Below, piece after piece: positions 35,001 through 49,800 of a stretch of 64,000 nt of DNA (its first letter is position 1; each line of letters starts with the position of its first letter). Origin of the DNA: Diadema setosum. Lineage: Eukaryota; Echinodermata; Echinoidea; Diadematoida; Diadematidae. The translations under genes and the position numbers were made by a program. The stretch covers positions 22,864,333-22,928,332 of the forward strand of contig NC_092699.1 in the NCBI RefSeq assembly GCF_964275005.1, written 5' to 3'. Below the pieces are notes generated by a model, which did not search any database, was not told the origin of the DNA, and was given only the letters and a program-made list of their open reading frames with translations.

Positions 35001-38000
35001 CTAATTCAATTTTCTGTTCTGTATCAACATGTTTGTAAATGGCCCTACTAAGCACTATGTCAATGATATTTATCATTTTAATATCAAACTGCAATTATTT
35101 TTTTTTTACTCACAGTAATCATGCTAGATTGCAAACTGCATTATTTTTCTTACTAATAGTAATCATGCTAGATTACAAACTGCATTATTTTTTGGTGACA
35201 GATTGTCTGTTGGAGAGCTATTGACTTACGTTTCTCTTGACATGGCCTTCAAGAGCCTGTGCTGTCCTGTTACCCTTAGCAGCATCTTGAGCTCTCAGCT
35301 CTTCAACCTGTGCTTGGTAAAAGAGTATTCAATGAGAAACTGAGAATGCGAGCATTCGTAAAGATTGGACTCAATGGACGTAATGGTCACCTTTCAAAAT
35401 ACAAGTCACTCGATACTGCACTACATCACACATGGTTCATAATGTGTTAGGTACAAATGCTGTCGACACCCATTTTGTTTATGCATCAAATCTGTATACT
35501 GAGTAGAATTGGTTGCTTATCTTCCTCTACATCTAAATTATGATTATCATTATCACCATTAAAGCCATTAATATCATAATCACCACCACCATCATCATCA
35601 TTATCATCATATTTCATCAGCACCATGATCACATCAAAATCACAAGATTCATCTTTTAATCAGCATCATCACCGTCACTGCCACCTCTAGGATCACCATC
35701 GTAAACAACATCGTACAATGGACTAGTTTAGCAGACTACTGTAAAACCAAAAACAATCGCGGCCTGATACTTTCATGACTTGGAGCAGACAGCCTTTCTC
35801 AGGGCATGAAGGTTTCGCAAATTGCCATTTGCATTCAATGCGTTGTGTAGACAAACAAATTTTGTGTGCAATTTACTTCCACAAATCTTGAATACTTTGA
35901 ATATAGTCAAATACTACTGTAAACAGACCTTTGTGTATATTTTCATATTATATCATATCACGACAGTTGTATATTCAGGTGGAGGTTTCACCTAATTTGT
36001 ACCTGGTAATTTTTGTATTGTATTATTGTACCTTTTCTTTTTGTATTGTATCATTGCACCTTTTCTTTTTTGCAACGCTTTTCTTTTTCTATGACATTTT
36101 CTCGAGGAATATGTAGTACGTAAAATGAAACTGAAGTAAAAGTTGCCTATGTTACCATTTGAGCGACTCCACTGTAGACATCCTGCGGTACGTCACTGGG
36201 GTGGAGGTTGACCTGCTGGGCGCCAATGAGGTCGCGACCCAGGGCAGCGTAATGCTGCAGACCATTGCAAGACCCATCCTTGAATCAAACACAAAAGACA
36301 TATACAGAAATGTAAGGCAAAAATGACAACAACAGGTGTACTACAAACACTTTAGCAACTTATAATTGCTACACCACTAGGTCACATCTCCTTATGAAGT
36401 TTAATGCATCCATTTTCGTTGAAGTAAGATCTACTCTAGTAGATGAAAATACTGGAAGATGCCCTCCCAATCCCCCCCCCCCAAAAAAAAAACCAGCAAC
36501 AACACACCAAATAACAGAATACAAAGAGAATTGAAGAGGTAAAAGAAGGAAAGATGACAAAAAGGGGAAAACAAAGAAGATTTGGACAGAGGTGAACATA
36601 CAGATGACAAAGAAAAAAGGAGGAGAAGACAATAAAAGGGAGGTGGAGAAGAAGAATGAGAAGAAGAAGAAGAAGTAGAAGAGGAGGGGAAGATGAAGAA
36701 GAGATGAGATATGATAAGACAAGACACAATGTCCTCCTCACACTTTTGAGGTGACAGTGGACAGAAAAGACCAATCAAATTCTAGGCTACCTGGTGAATG
36801 GGAAGATGGCTGACGTACTGCGCTGGGTCACCTGACCTCGTAGCCGCGGCAACCTCCATACAGGATGCCAACGTCTGCCAGGGCTCGTCTGACTCTCTCC
36901 ACCAGCCGTTGCCCTGGAAATGGAATATTGAAGAGTCACTGCAAACATGGTAAGTTACCAATGGCCTATCAGTTTTGTGGTGTGTCTGGATGTGATTGCA
37001 TACGATACATCAAAACTGCTCAACATTGAATATCTCTTGCTTTATACTCCAGTGATATCATTTATTCTTTCAATGGGAAACCTGTGCATGATGACAAAAA
37101 TTAATCTCCTACTCCTTTCAATGTGAAAGTGGAAGGTAAACATGAAAGCTGAAGGCAAACTTATTAATGATTCGATCTTGTAAACACAATTAAACGTATC
37201 TGTTGCAGTCACTGAAAGTGCCGATCTCAATGCAGGAATATGTTAACATCGCAGAATTGTTCACCCCTGTAATAAATGTTTATGTTTAATAAAACACATT
37301 GCCTTGCTCCTTCTGCCTTCCTCCCCCCCCCCCATATTTAGCAAAAATCTAATAAATGTCACAAATTAATCAGAGGAAATGGGTGTTGAACATTCTTTAG
37401 TTTGTCGCAAATTCTCTAAGTTGTAAGAAACTTGCTGTGCATACAGATTCCCTTTTTTAAGTAGGGCTTACAGTCAAAATGAGAAGGGTCATGTTCAAGT
37501 ATAAACACCACTTAATACACGATGACATCATTTGGTATAACAGACACCACATTAGTACAAAGTGATTGACAATGGAAGCTAAGATGCATGCCACAGTCTT
37601 AGGTAAGAAATCGATGAAAACTCACATCCAGGGGCCTGTCGGCTGAGTCTAGAATCTCTGGCATCATGTCATCAGCGTACTGCAGCCTTTCAGCAACTGA
37701 GCATCTAATTGGTGATGGAAGAGAAAGATGACACCCGACTGGTTTATGGACATATTCAAATTGCAAGCATCCCTCAAGACAAAGCTTGCCCCTGACAATC
37801 AGAAATTTTGTCCAAGGCCCTGACACAGCAACAAGCTTATTCATGCCAAACAAATTCAAAGTATTGAAATGTACAGAGTGCTTTTCACGTTACAAAAATG
37901 GAGATATCCTTGTAGGAGGATGCTAAACTGCAGCCAAGTGACACTTCATAAGCAGACTGACAAATATTGCTGTGGTAAAGTTACAGAAAGAATCTTGTCC

Positions 38001-41000
38001 TGAGAGTATGCCATGCTAAATATGAAAACAAATTATAGATTAATGAATATTATTACGAATCAAAAACCCTTCAAACACAATGCAAAAAGACCCACAAAAT
38101 CACAAGATGACACGAGATGACACATTAATTCCTTTAATCTGTTCTTATATACCTTTTCTTTTTCCCTGTGAGGTTGACGAGATGGATCTTGAGCCAACGG
38201 AAGCCCTCCTCACCCAGCGGTCTCCCCCTGGCAAACAGGAGGATACTCCGAGTGACATCATTACCAAAGTGGTTGAAATGGGGCGGGCAGGGGTAGACGC
38301 GACCGCGGAAGTCCATGTTGTGTGGGAACCAGAAGATCTCATCTCGGTACTAGCAGAGAAAATGGGATAGAAATGTTCCATAAAACTATATTTAGTACGT
38401 TTCCTTTTTAATGTGGGTGTGTTATTTTCTTGCTCCATGATATTGTAAATACATGCTGACAGACAGACAGACAGACAGTCAGACAGACAGACAGTCAGAC
38501 AGACAGACAGTCAGTCAGACAGACAGACAGACAGACAGACAGTCAGACAGTCAGACAGACAGACAGTCAGACAGACAGACAGACAGACAGACAGTCAGAC
38601 AGACAGACAGTCAGACAGACAGACAGTCAGACAGACAGACAGACAGACAGTCAGACAGACAGACAGACAGACAGTCAGACAGACAGTCAGACAGACAGAG
38701 ACATGGGGAATGGGATACACTTGAATGCATGTGTATATCAATGTAAGTGTGTATGCATAAGTGTCTATCTATACATGTCATTGTAAAGTATGTGAATGAA
38801 CATAAGTATGTGTGAGTATGCATATATGAGGATGTATCTCTATAATTATGTATGTTTGTGCGTATTCGTATGTGTGGGTAAATGTGCGAGTGCATGTGTT
38901 TATCTAGCAGGGGTAAATGATAAGACCATCAACGGTTGCCTTGGATACCCTCGAATACACATAGATGTAATAGATATATGGCGCAACATAAATGCATCAT
39001 ATTATCGTTATTATCATTATACCCACAAATTTGAACACAGTATGTGACCTTACCACTGATGTGTTGATGGGGAATAGAAGAAGAGAAGAGGAAATAAGGA
39101 CGAGGGATAATCCTCCAAAGAACACACATTTCAATTGACCAACCCAGCGCCAGCATTGACTGTCCTTTACCTTGTTTGCTACAGACAGTTTGTAGAGCAT
39201 GTCCATACGAAGTGAGTGCATCTCTGCTTGCAGCTTTCGGGAGATTGCCCTCTCTCTGTGAACGTGGGCCATCTCCTCTCTCGTCATGTCACTGAGAAAA
39301 AAAAAAATGCACCGGTAAGTCAGTTCACCTGGCAATGCTCCTGGGTGATTCATAAAAGCTGTCTATTGGGCGCAGCAATTCAAGGTATTGTTAAGATTTA
39401 ATAAGAAGGCATTTCCTGCCATTCTATATTCATGCTCTGCAGGTCAATCCTACGCTAAAAAATGTCTGAAGTAAGCAATGAATCAAAATCCAGCTGACAT
39501 CAAAGTTGATACAGTGCACTCCCGTCATAATGAACAGGATTATAACCAAATTCCCTTTACAACAAACTAAAAATTAAGGCCACAACATTAACCCCTCTAT
39601 GTATTTCTATTTTTTTATTTGTCTGGTTATAACGAAATTTCGATATAATGAAGGATAATCACAAACACTGTCACAGGGTTTTGGGAAACCTTTTAGGTTT
39701 TTGAAACCTTGTTCTTGTCAGTCAATGGCCTTTATCCACGCTGCTAACTTCTCTTGGAAATTTGTTTGCACTGGGGATCCTGCAAAACCCAACTTTATTG
39801 CCATTGGCAGCGACTCCCCATCTGTTTTTTGCACCCATCAACAACACAAGTCTTAACCATCCTTGCACTGTCAATAATATGACCAAGTATGCATTATCTA
39901 GCCCTTTACTACTGTAAAAGTGGAAATTTTCGCGGTGTTGAAATTTTCGCGCATTTTGCGCAACTAGCAACTAGTGCGAAAATAAAAGCACGCGAATATT
40001 TTTGCTTGCCATATATTCCTGTGCATGATGTCTTGATTCCGCAGAATTAAAAACACGCGGAACTCTTCTTACCCAGCCAAGCACGAAAAATTACTCGTGC
40101 GAAAATATCCACTTTTACAGTACTTTATTTCTGCGGTTACAAGACTCAGCTTGGACACTATACCGCTGGCTTTGGGACAAGTGCTGCTGCTACATACGCA
40201 TGCCATGCCTCGAGCTCAGCTTGCATATTTTTCTAGCGCAACTACCTATCCATGCAACTGCATGGATCCACTGCATGCTCCTCACGTTTTTGCTCCTCAG
40301 TTTTTGCCCCTCGGCAAGTTGATGATGTCACTGGAACCTCGTACATACATATTTTGATGCAAATCTGCTTGACAGTGAAACAGCGCACAACTCTAGAAGA
40401 GGATAACCAAATACCCTTAAATCAGAGACGCACACTAACCCATTTTTTCTACTGGTCCGACCTGTCTGTTGGACCAGTAGGTACAGGTCGGACCAGTAGG
40501 TTCCCAATGTTTCCTGTTTTTTACTGATCCATTCCTGGAAAGTTACTGGTCTGACAGTGATTTTTACTGGTCCTGGACCGTCAGACCAGCGCCAGTGTGC
40601 AGCGTTGCTTAAATGCACATGTATGCTAATTTGCTCAGCAGCAAATCTAGTGCATTAAAACACAAGGAACTGAAAAGGTTTGGAATGAACCCTGAAAGTA
40701 AACAGTCCTACCTGGTGATTCTCTGAGGTACAGGACAGACGGATGCTGGCTGAGGGATGTCCAGCTCCTTGCTACCATTGTCCCGGAAGACTGAGATAAC
40801 GGTGTCCAACACCTGGCAGTGCAGAGGAAATATCACAACAGAGCTCAGTGAAAGAAGCCAAGGGTCCATTTCATGAAAGTCTTGTGGGAGACTTTTAGCT
40901 CATAATATACAATTAAGAGAGACTTCATGAAAAGGAGATTACTTCTCTTTCAAAGTCTCTCATAGATTCATATGAGAGACTTTGGCCTTCTGAGATTTAT

Positions 41001-43796
41001 GTAAACACTATTACGTGATGACTTCATGAAAGAGACCCCAGCTCGTAGTTCCCCTCTGCACATGAGCAGAAAAAGGGTAATCTGTACTAACATGCATGCC
41101 GCTCTTTAAGTTCACTGAGATAAGCATCTGTGATATAATGGTTATTCATGTATCATAATTAATGACGTTTTGCAAGCAAATCCACCTGACAGCGGCAAAG
41201 TGTTCATTAATCAAAAAACCTGGTATTTGGCAATACTCATAGAAAATGTTTGTTAACGCGTTCAGTGGGACCAGACAATGAAATGGATGCTCCAACAAGT
41301 GTTAAATGATAGACCATTCTGGTCGCCGGACCTAAACAAGTTCATTTTTAGTTTGAACACGAATTCCATAAATTGTTCCATTGGTCAAGTTTACGCATCT
41401 ACATGTATGTTGCTTTCAAATTGAGAGAATATCCATAAACAAACTGAGGAAGAAAGAGCTGACAAATGTGCACATTAGCTAATTGCCACACTACGCCATC
41501 TTGCAAATGGAAAATACTCACATACCATCAACATCAAATGCCTTTGGAGAAAGAGCTTCTAACTCATCAAAATTCAGATGGGAGGATACAACAGAACCAC
41601 AACAAGATACTCATCTAAACTTGAAGATATATGATCTAATACTCCAGGAGAAATGACTAAGTACATAGCAGACCTTTGCTTAACAATTTTGTCCCTCCAT
41701 GATCTACTCACAGGCTTGTTGATGATCCAGGGGACGGCACTGAGCTGGTTGAGAGAATCCAGGATTGGGTAAAGCTCAGCAGAGTTAGTCTTCTCAAGAA
41801 GCAGCTGGTGCTGGTGTGCGCCATCTTTACACCGCATGATTTTGGCTGAGGGTAGACAGATAATCGTAATAATTGAAATCAATGAAATTCTTGCATAAAG
41901 TTGCTTTCATCGCATGTGACGGACTATTGCCCTATATCAACGTAAATAAACAGCTCGATGCAAGAATTTCATTAAAACTTGTTAATACATAGTACCTGCT
42001 GCATGCTAAGAGAATCAGAACCAGCACTGGCTGTCAGACAGAAGCTCAGTGGTACAGCGGCCAAGATGCCAGTGCAGTGATTAGGAGGTTATTGGTTTGG
42101 ATCCAGCCTGAGTGTGTATGCCCATGATTTTTGTGTTTGTTTTTTTTAATCATGGCTACTACTAAAACAAAACACCAATTAATTCAGAGCTTATTTAAGT
42201 CAAGGTAAGGCAATTTGGAATCAGTTGATATCGCAATCATAAAGACTACTGTGTACGCCATATATTTTGCGAGGTGTTTATTTTGGCAAATTTCACGACT
42301 TGGGTGCTCTCTGCAAGTTTTAAGAACACTCAAAAATATCAAAAAAGAAATTACATCCTGCACATCAAATAATTTGAGTTATAATTAAGCATATTTGTCC
42401 TTTACCAGGGTGAGAAGGTTATATTTGCTACATAATATGCAAAATTGATACATTATATCCCAACAAATGGGACTAAAGAAAACTGAAGACTAGAGGCTTC
42501 TGTTAAAGGTGCATGGTCCCGGTGTTTTAGTCAAACACATACGTGGGCGCACAGCGCAAGTTTCCTATAGAGACCTATGCTATCGACTCCTCTTTGGCGC
42601 TTACGCTGTGGCCCACTTCCCCGAGTCCGAAGAAGTCCGATCGAATGTAGTCAGTGGTCCGATCACAGTTCGGCTCATGATTCGCCTCAGGGGGATGACA
42701 GCTTTAGCAAATTTCTTTTGTGATGTCATAATAAGAAGCACATATGCACGCACCCTGGCATTACTACAGACTGCGTGATGCACATAAGGCAACGTTACTT
42801 GGCTACACCTACGCGCTTTACTCTTGATGACAGGTCAACTTCGGCTATCTTCGTATCAATGCTGACGGTGATCGGCAGCATCATCAACAGCGCCCTCTAC
42901 ACTACCGGGACTATGCACCTTTAACAATTATTTTGCAAAAACTGGCCACTAGGACTCACTGGAACTGAGAGGGTAGGCACCAAACTTGACTGATGTCCAG
43001 GGCAGCGGTGGGGTGACCATTGGAAGCATGTTGGAGTCAAATTCGAGGTTTGGATCTTTGGCTGTCTGGATCAGATCCACAAGGGTGGGGTGAGGCTGCA
43101 AAAAACAAAACGAAAAATACAGGCATATAAAGTGATAAGATATAGAATGAAATACATGTCTTACCCACTATGGTATAATATAAATACTGTTGCTGTTGGA
43201 TGTAAAAGGATTGAATGATCAGTAGTTTCAGGGCATGACAATGTTACTGGATTCAGGTCTAGATATGAGGTGTTGTACACAACAATATTGACAAACCAAT
43301 AAAACAGGCCCTTTACCACTGGTGTCCTTTCAACAATGAACATGAAATATCTTGGCAGTTTCTGTTTAAAAAAAATACAATTCTATGACTCTGCTGCAAG
43401 ACATTGCGCTTTCATTTGAAATATTTCCTCCTTTTTAACCACGCTATGAAAATATGCTTGCTTCTATCCTTTCTCAACTTAAGTCATGTCTCATTTCATT
43501 GCTTCTATCTGCAATAGCTTGCTTTGGGAAGAAATTTCCTCTTAGTCCCTCATTTTCCTTTGAGCAGGAGTTTTTTCTTCATCATCAATCTGCACTCATG
43601 TTGTGAAACGCAGTCAATGAATGGAGCTTATCTTATTCCCATATCCAGTATGGTGTCACTGTGGCATTCCCATCTGATTGAGATTTTGTTATACTTAAGT
43701 TGGCTAGCTAACTTATGATAAGATCATTTTGTTGTCATTTTTTTTGTTATTATTGTCATTATTATTATCATTTTTGTTTTTTGGGCTTTTTTTTGG

Positions 43797-43829
<33 letters not shown>

Positions 43830-46800
43830 GTTTGTTTGTTTGTTTATTTTTTTTTTTGGGGGGGGGGGGGGGGAGGGGGAGGGTGTGCCCAAATGCTCTT
43901 GAAGGAGCTTGCCATATCAACATAAAGGGCCTAAGAACACAAGGCCAGAATTCACAAAGGTAGTTTAACTTCAGCACGTCGATTACTGGTCTGCAAATTT
44001 TATCTGCGTACGAGTGTGTGTGCCAGATCACATACACCAACAGACATCTAATACTTCATGTGCTGATATGCCTATTTTGCACTTGTTCTAGTCCAAGGAC
44101 TAGATTTAAACCATAGATTGGACTTATAGTACCTTGGTGGGTTCAGGGCAAAGGGTTCAAGTTTTCTTTGTATCTATAGGGTAGACTCACCTTGATAAAG
44201 CCAACATGCTTGAAACTCCTGTAGGTGTACATGTGATACAAGGCAGGAATCCATTGCCTAATTTAGATGGGGAGGAGGGGAAAACAAAATGAGGGGGATA
44301 GAATGAAGTCAACTTTACTGAGGTAAACAAAGAGGATTACGTGGTATATTCTGTTTTCCTCACATCTATGCACAGACTGCTGGCCTCTCTTTAATTAACT
44401 ACTCAATTCAAACATCAAGTGACTGTCACTAGAGTCTAACATCTATTCACTATTTGATGTCTCTATCTCCTTTTAATGTATTCTACATGCATCATGATCC
44501 ACCTGAGGCAAAATTTATTACAGTGTCCAAGATGCCACTCAATCATGAATGAAAGTGACATACTCATGAATGATTCGCTTGAAAATATTTCAAGAGGATG
44601 TAGCCCAGTTTGGAGGTTATCCAAGTTTTATGTAAGTTAGTGTTTGGTGTATAAAAGGAATATGATTTACTCTACTAGTACAGGAAAACAGCAAAATATG
44701 GTACGGTATGGTATGCTTTTGGAGCACATCAGGAAGTGGTCCACTTTTGGCACAGTACAGTATGATACAGTACACTCTAAGAGCATTCAAACGCTCCTCT
44801 GGCATGGGTACAGCACGGTACGCTTTAGGAGAGCACTAGAATGTACCCATAGATGAAGTAGAATTCAAAATGAAATTTAAAGAGAGTGGTAAACTTACTT
44901 TTCTGGCTTGCTGTTGTGCATGTTGCTGTCAATCTTGATTTCTCTAAGCATCATGTCAGCCAGGAGTGTTCCAATCTTTACAAGAAAGAGAAAAAGGAAG
45001 GACTGAAGTAAATACATGGTAGCAAGTACCAGTAACCTTGATAACTAAGGGTCCCTCCTTGGTTATACATTTCTGGTGCTATTGGCGTTTGGTGTAGTTC
45101 AGGGATTTACTTAATAAAAAAAGGAAAAGAAAAAAAAAGAAGAGCACTATGAGAATCACAATATCATGTCAATGCATGCAACCATGTACACAGATGCTGG
45201 CAGAATTCTGATGTTTTGTACAATTATGATTACACAGTCCATACAAAATAGAGAAAAATGTGTATACTCAATCTGTACTAAACAAGGAGTATTCAGAGGT
45301 TATTTATCTTCTCCACTATATCCATATTACCACTTATTGTTGGTCATCCCCTCTGTTCTTTTATCTGTATCTCTCTTGACAGTATTTCTTTAAACTTAAA
45401 TGAAATTTCTGATGATCATCATATCAAACAATCTTCTGACTGTATTCATGACCACATCACTTCACAAAATTGCATCTGTACAATTCATTGTCTACTCACT
45501 CCAAACAGTAATCCAGGGGGCCACGGCTTGGCTTGGAAGCCCTGCAAAAAGGCAAATAAAATCACAGAAAACAAGTTAGTATTCAAAACCATTAATGATA
45601 ACGATGATGGTAATGATGGGGGACAATGAGTTAGGGTATGACTGGGAAACAGGTTTGTTTTAGTTACAACACAACAATGCATGCACAGAGTTCGCTTTTG
45701 TATTCAAATTAATGGATATCTCCTCCTGAGGACTGAGTAACAAGTTATCTGATTTACCCACTCCTACCGCTTTTCTATCCATGAGTGGAATCCAGTTTAG
45801 ATGCAATAGTTGTTGATATAAAATGGTTTATGTAGCAAATCACAAGCACTGACATGAGCTACATGTACAATTATGTATTTTTGCTTATGCACAGGAGTGC
45901 AAAAAGTGTGCAGCAAAAGCATAACTGCTCTGCATATTATCCTGTGGCATACTACTGATTGCTTGTGTAACTGTCATCGCAGCATTGACCCAATCACTTT
46001 ATTTGACGCAATTGTACCGCAATAGCAACTTTTATCTGCTGATATCATAGTTCATAGACCCATTTATTAAAACAAATAATGCACAAGCTCAAGTTTGTGA
46101 TGTTATTCTTGTCCTTAATTCTTATTCTCATTCTTATTCCTTTTCTTGTTTCTATTTTTACTTTTATTCTTATTCTTATCATCATCATTATCTTCATCTT
46201 CATTATTATCACTATCATCATCTTCTGGGTGAAAGACATCTTTACGGTCCACTGGTAGGCGACAACCACATTGGCCTCACCTTCTCCAGGGATGAACTCC
46301 CCAGCATCTCATCCTCCAGCTGATGGAAGTGTTCCCGTGGCAACCGAACACCACCATCCTGGTGCTCGCATGTGGTCTCTACATATTTCTTGTAGAGTTC
46401 TTTGGTCTGGAATGAGGAAACATTAAATGAATTGGCTTCAAACTGACTTTATTAAAGTAGCGGCCCATATTTGCAAGAAAGTGGATTAAATTTCATTTCA
46501 TATTAAATTCTACATGTGGCTTGACATCTTGATCTCTCAAACGCTTCACTGTCAAACTGATCACATCTCAAACGGTTCACTGTCAAACTGATCACACAGA
46601 CTAGAATTTGCAATGTCACAGCATAGACTTTGGTGACATGGCTGTTTGATAAATTTCACAATTCCATGCTTTGCCAGCTTGAAGCAGAAATCAAAACTTC
46701 ATACTTTCCTCAAAGTTCATCATGACTGCTTTCAAAAAAGAAGATGAATCTATGACTTTCTGAAGACAGGGCCAAATTTAAACATATTTCATGGGTATTG

Positions 46801-49800
46801 GTAAAATAAACAGAGAATAAGCTATGATGTCATTATTCTTCCAGTCCAGAAATATCATGTGCCACTCATCTAATTCTGATGGCTTATGCATCTCAATCTA
46901 CCCTGGATTAGATTCAGATAGAGACCACATTTGTTGTAATCACGCAGGATGAAAAAACAAACAAACAAACAAACAAACAAACTAGTAGCCGGTGAGCCAT
47001 CGTGGTCACCTCACCTGCTCTGAACTCCCCAGCTGCAGCTTGCTGCGGATGCCATACTTGCGGAAGAGGCGGCTGCCAAGGTCACGGGCCAGCACCACGG
47101 TCATACTGCCCTCCATGGTGGCCGCTACCGTGGACAGCGCCTGCAGCATCATCTCAACGTAGTCATCCACAGGCAAGAGTTTCAGGAACGGGTAGAAACA
47201 CATGGAACCAATGTTTGGGTCTGCAAGGTCACAGGTCAATAGACAGATGAGGGAAATACGTTATATCCCAATTCTGACTGTCTAAATTTTCTTTCGAGAA
47301 ATACTGTACAAGAAAGAGTCAAAGTGCTTCACTAGACTTGTAACATGAAAGCAATGTCAAAAGTAATATTCACGCTTATGGCTTTCTCTATTTCTCTACT
47401 AAAGTGGGTTAAGAACTTCTAGCCTTGATGAGTTGTGCGTAATTTCAATGATCTGCTCTTTTGACCTTTGAGAAACAAACTGTGTAACTTCATTTATGAT
47501 GGGATATAACTCTTTAGCTTTGTTTCAATATATATCCTTTTGGATGTTTTCTTCTTTCTAACATTTTGTCTGTAATGTCACTTGATTACCACTGGCATCA
47601 TTAAGTTTATTTGCTGAAGGACAACTGTAAGGAAATACAGAATATGAATCCAAGCAGATCGCACTGCATAAATATTACTGTAAAAATGACTGAGGGCAAA
47701 AATATTGTTTACTGTGTGTTTCTCCTTAAAGCAGGGTTAAAGCAGGGTCTTCAATACCATAGGTTCAATGTATTCATTGTGGTGTTGTAATTAACCTTAC
47801 CCACTCATTCAACCCTTTGTGTGCTTTGAGTGCTGATTGGCACAGAATACCCAATAGCATTGTACACACTGTTTAAAGTCCCTAGCATGGAGAGGGTTAA
47901 GACAGGTTTCCTTTATAGTCTTTTGTCAAAGCCCTCTTGCTGTAACGGGTGAGCGAAGCGAGCCCAGCCGAGCGCAACATTGCGAGGGCCTTTTGAGATC
48001 TGCTTCATGCATTATCTTTCATGACACATGAACCCTACTAAATATTCATATCAACGGGTTTCCGGTTGACCAATGGAATGGCGCGCTCCTAACATCCTCC
48101 ATCTTGGTGTTGTCCGGCCTGTTCGCATGTATCACTGACCACCAGAGGAGGTCTGTGGCGTGCATTCGCCGTATGCAAATTGGGCTTGGGCATACAGACA
48201 CGCTTATTGGTCCATTTTTGCTCCTGAAGTCGGGGAGCAAAAGTTGGTAATTCAAAGGGCTAACAAAAGGAAGCGAAGCAGATCTCAAAAGGTCCTTGTG
48301 CTGTCGCGCTCGGCTGGGCTCTCTTCACTATACAACGAGAGGGCCTTGACAAAAGGCTATCTCCTTTACTGCTCCGGTGTCTCACATTTTGTAAAAACAA
48401 AGGAAATCTGATGCAATGGCGGAAAACTCACTTTTAAATTTGAATTTCTGACGAGTGATCTCATTTTCCATAGCTCTCTTGAGGGAACTTCTCCACTGGA
48501 CTCTGTGCCTGTCCAATAGCTTTCTCTGTTGGGAATGGTAAAGGAATAGTTTCATTAGTTGAAAGCATCTGATGCGACTGACTCCATGTAATTCACTAAT
48601 TTGATGTCAACATATCAATTTTCACTAAAGGTCATACATCCCTTTTGCAAATCTCTTCAAATTTTGCATGGCTGAAGAATAATGTCTCATAACATAATGT
48701 ATGAAATCTTATAGTAACTGACCACAGAGTTTTAATTAAAATAAAAATGGCAAATTGTCACTCCAAAATATGCTCCACTTTTGTACAGAGAATACCATAT
48801 GATTTTTTTTTTTTTTCTTTCGGGGGGGAGGTGGTCCAAATAAATTCACTGCAAATCTATAATATTGTTTCCCTTTCCATCACAAAGAAGTTTCCAGTTT
48901 TCTCATTCTGAGGAAAGGTCTAAATTACCTACCTCTAAAATATACCAGCTTATGAAAGGAATCTAATTTTCAGGGTTTCAAAGGGGACAAAGAGACATTA
49001 AAGGTGCATAGTCCCGGTAGTGTAGAGGGCGCTGTTGATGATACTGCCGATCACCGTTAGCATTGATACGAAGATTACCGAAGTTTAGCTGTCATCACGA
49101 GTAAAGTGCGTAGGTGTTGCTCAGTAACGTTGCCTTTGTTGTCTTCTCTGCGCATCGCGCAGTCTGTAGTAATGCCAGGGTGCGTGCATATGTGCTTGTT
49201 ATTATGACATCACAAAAGAAGTTTGCTAAAGCTGTGATCCCCTTCAGCCGAATCATGAGCCGAACTGTGATCCGACCACTGACTACAGTGAATCGGACTT
49301 CTTCGGACTCTGGAAAGTGGGCCAAAGCGTAAGCGCTAAAGAGGAGTCAATAGCGTAGGTCTCTATAGGAAACTTGCGCCATGCGCCCGCGTATGCATTT
49401 GACTAAAACCCCGGGACCATGCACCTTTAACAGTTCAGATTCAGACAATTACAAAGGAGGAGAAGAATTCACACTTCTTTTGTCTGTCATTTGATTAACA
49501 CTGTTCAAAAAATATAGGTACTGGCGAAAACAGAAAATTGATTCAAGATGAAGAGAAATTCTGGCATCTCTTTCATCAAAAAACATATTTCCTCTCATTG
49601 CATATCTGATTACATACTTTCACTGTAAACAGCACTCATTGGTCCATATCATCAAGAATATTCAGGATTCTTAAAGGGAACACAAACCCAACGAGCAATG
49701 TGGATTGAGTGAAAGCAGTAACATTAGTAGAACACATCAGTTAAAGTTTGAGGAAAATCAGACAATCGATGCAAAAGTTATGAATTTTTAAAGTTTTGGT

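Noticed and set aside
36369-36778. Three minus-strand open frames of 112-117 codons in POLRMT intron 19-20 sequence
   Set aside because: They run through GAAGAA/TTCTTC-rich and C-run simple sequence between two verified POLRMT exons and have no family resemblance.
42509-42778. 89-codon open frame, seen again in part at 49095-49325
   Set aside because: Shared because both lie inside copies of the same TTAA-bounded miniature element; too short for a transposase and without any motif.
48523-48525. Alternative acceptor for POLRMT exon 8 at 48523 instead of 48525
   Set aside because: The exon 7 donor is in phase 0 (CAG AGG, then GTGAGA), so only the acceptor giving 48525 as first base keeps the frame.
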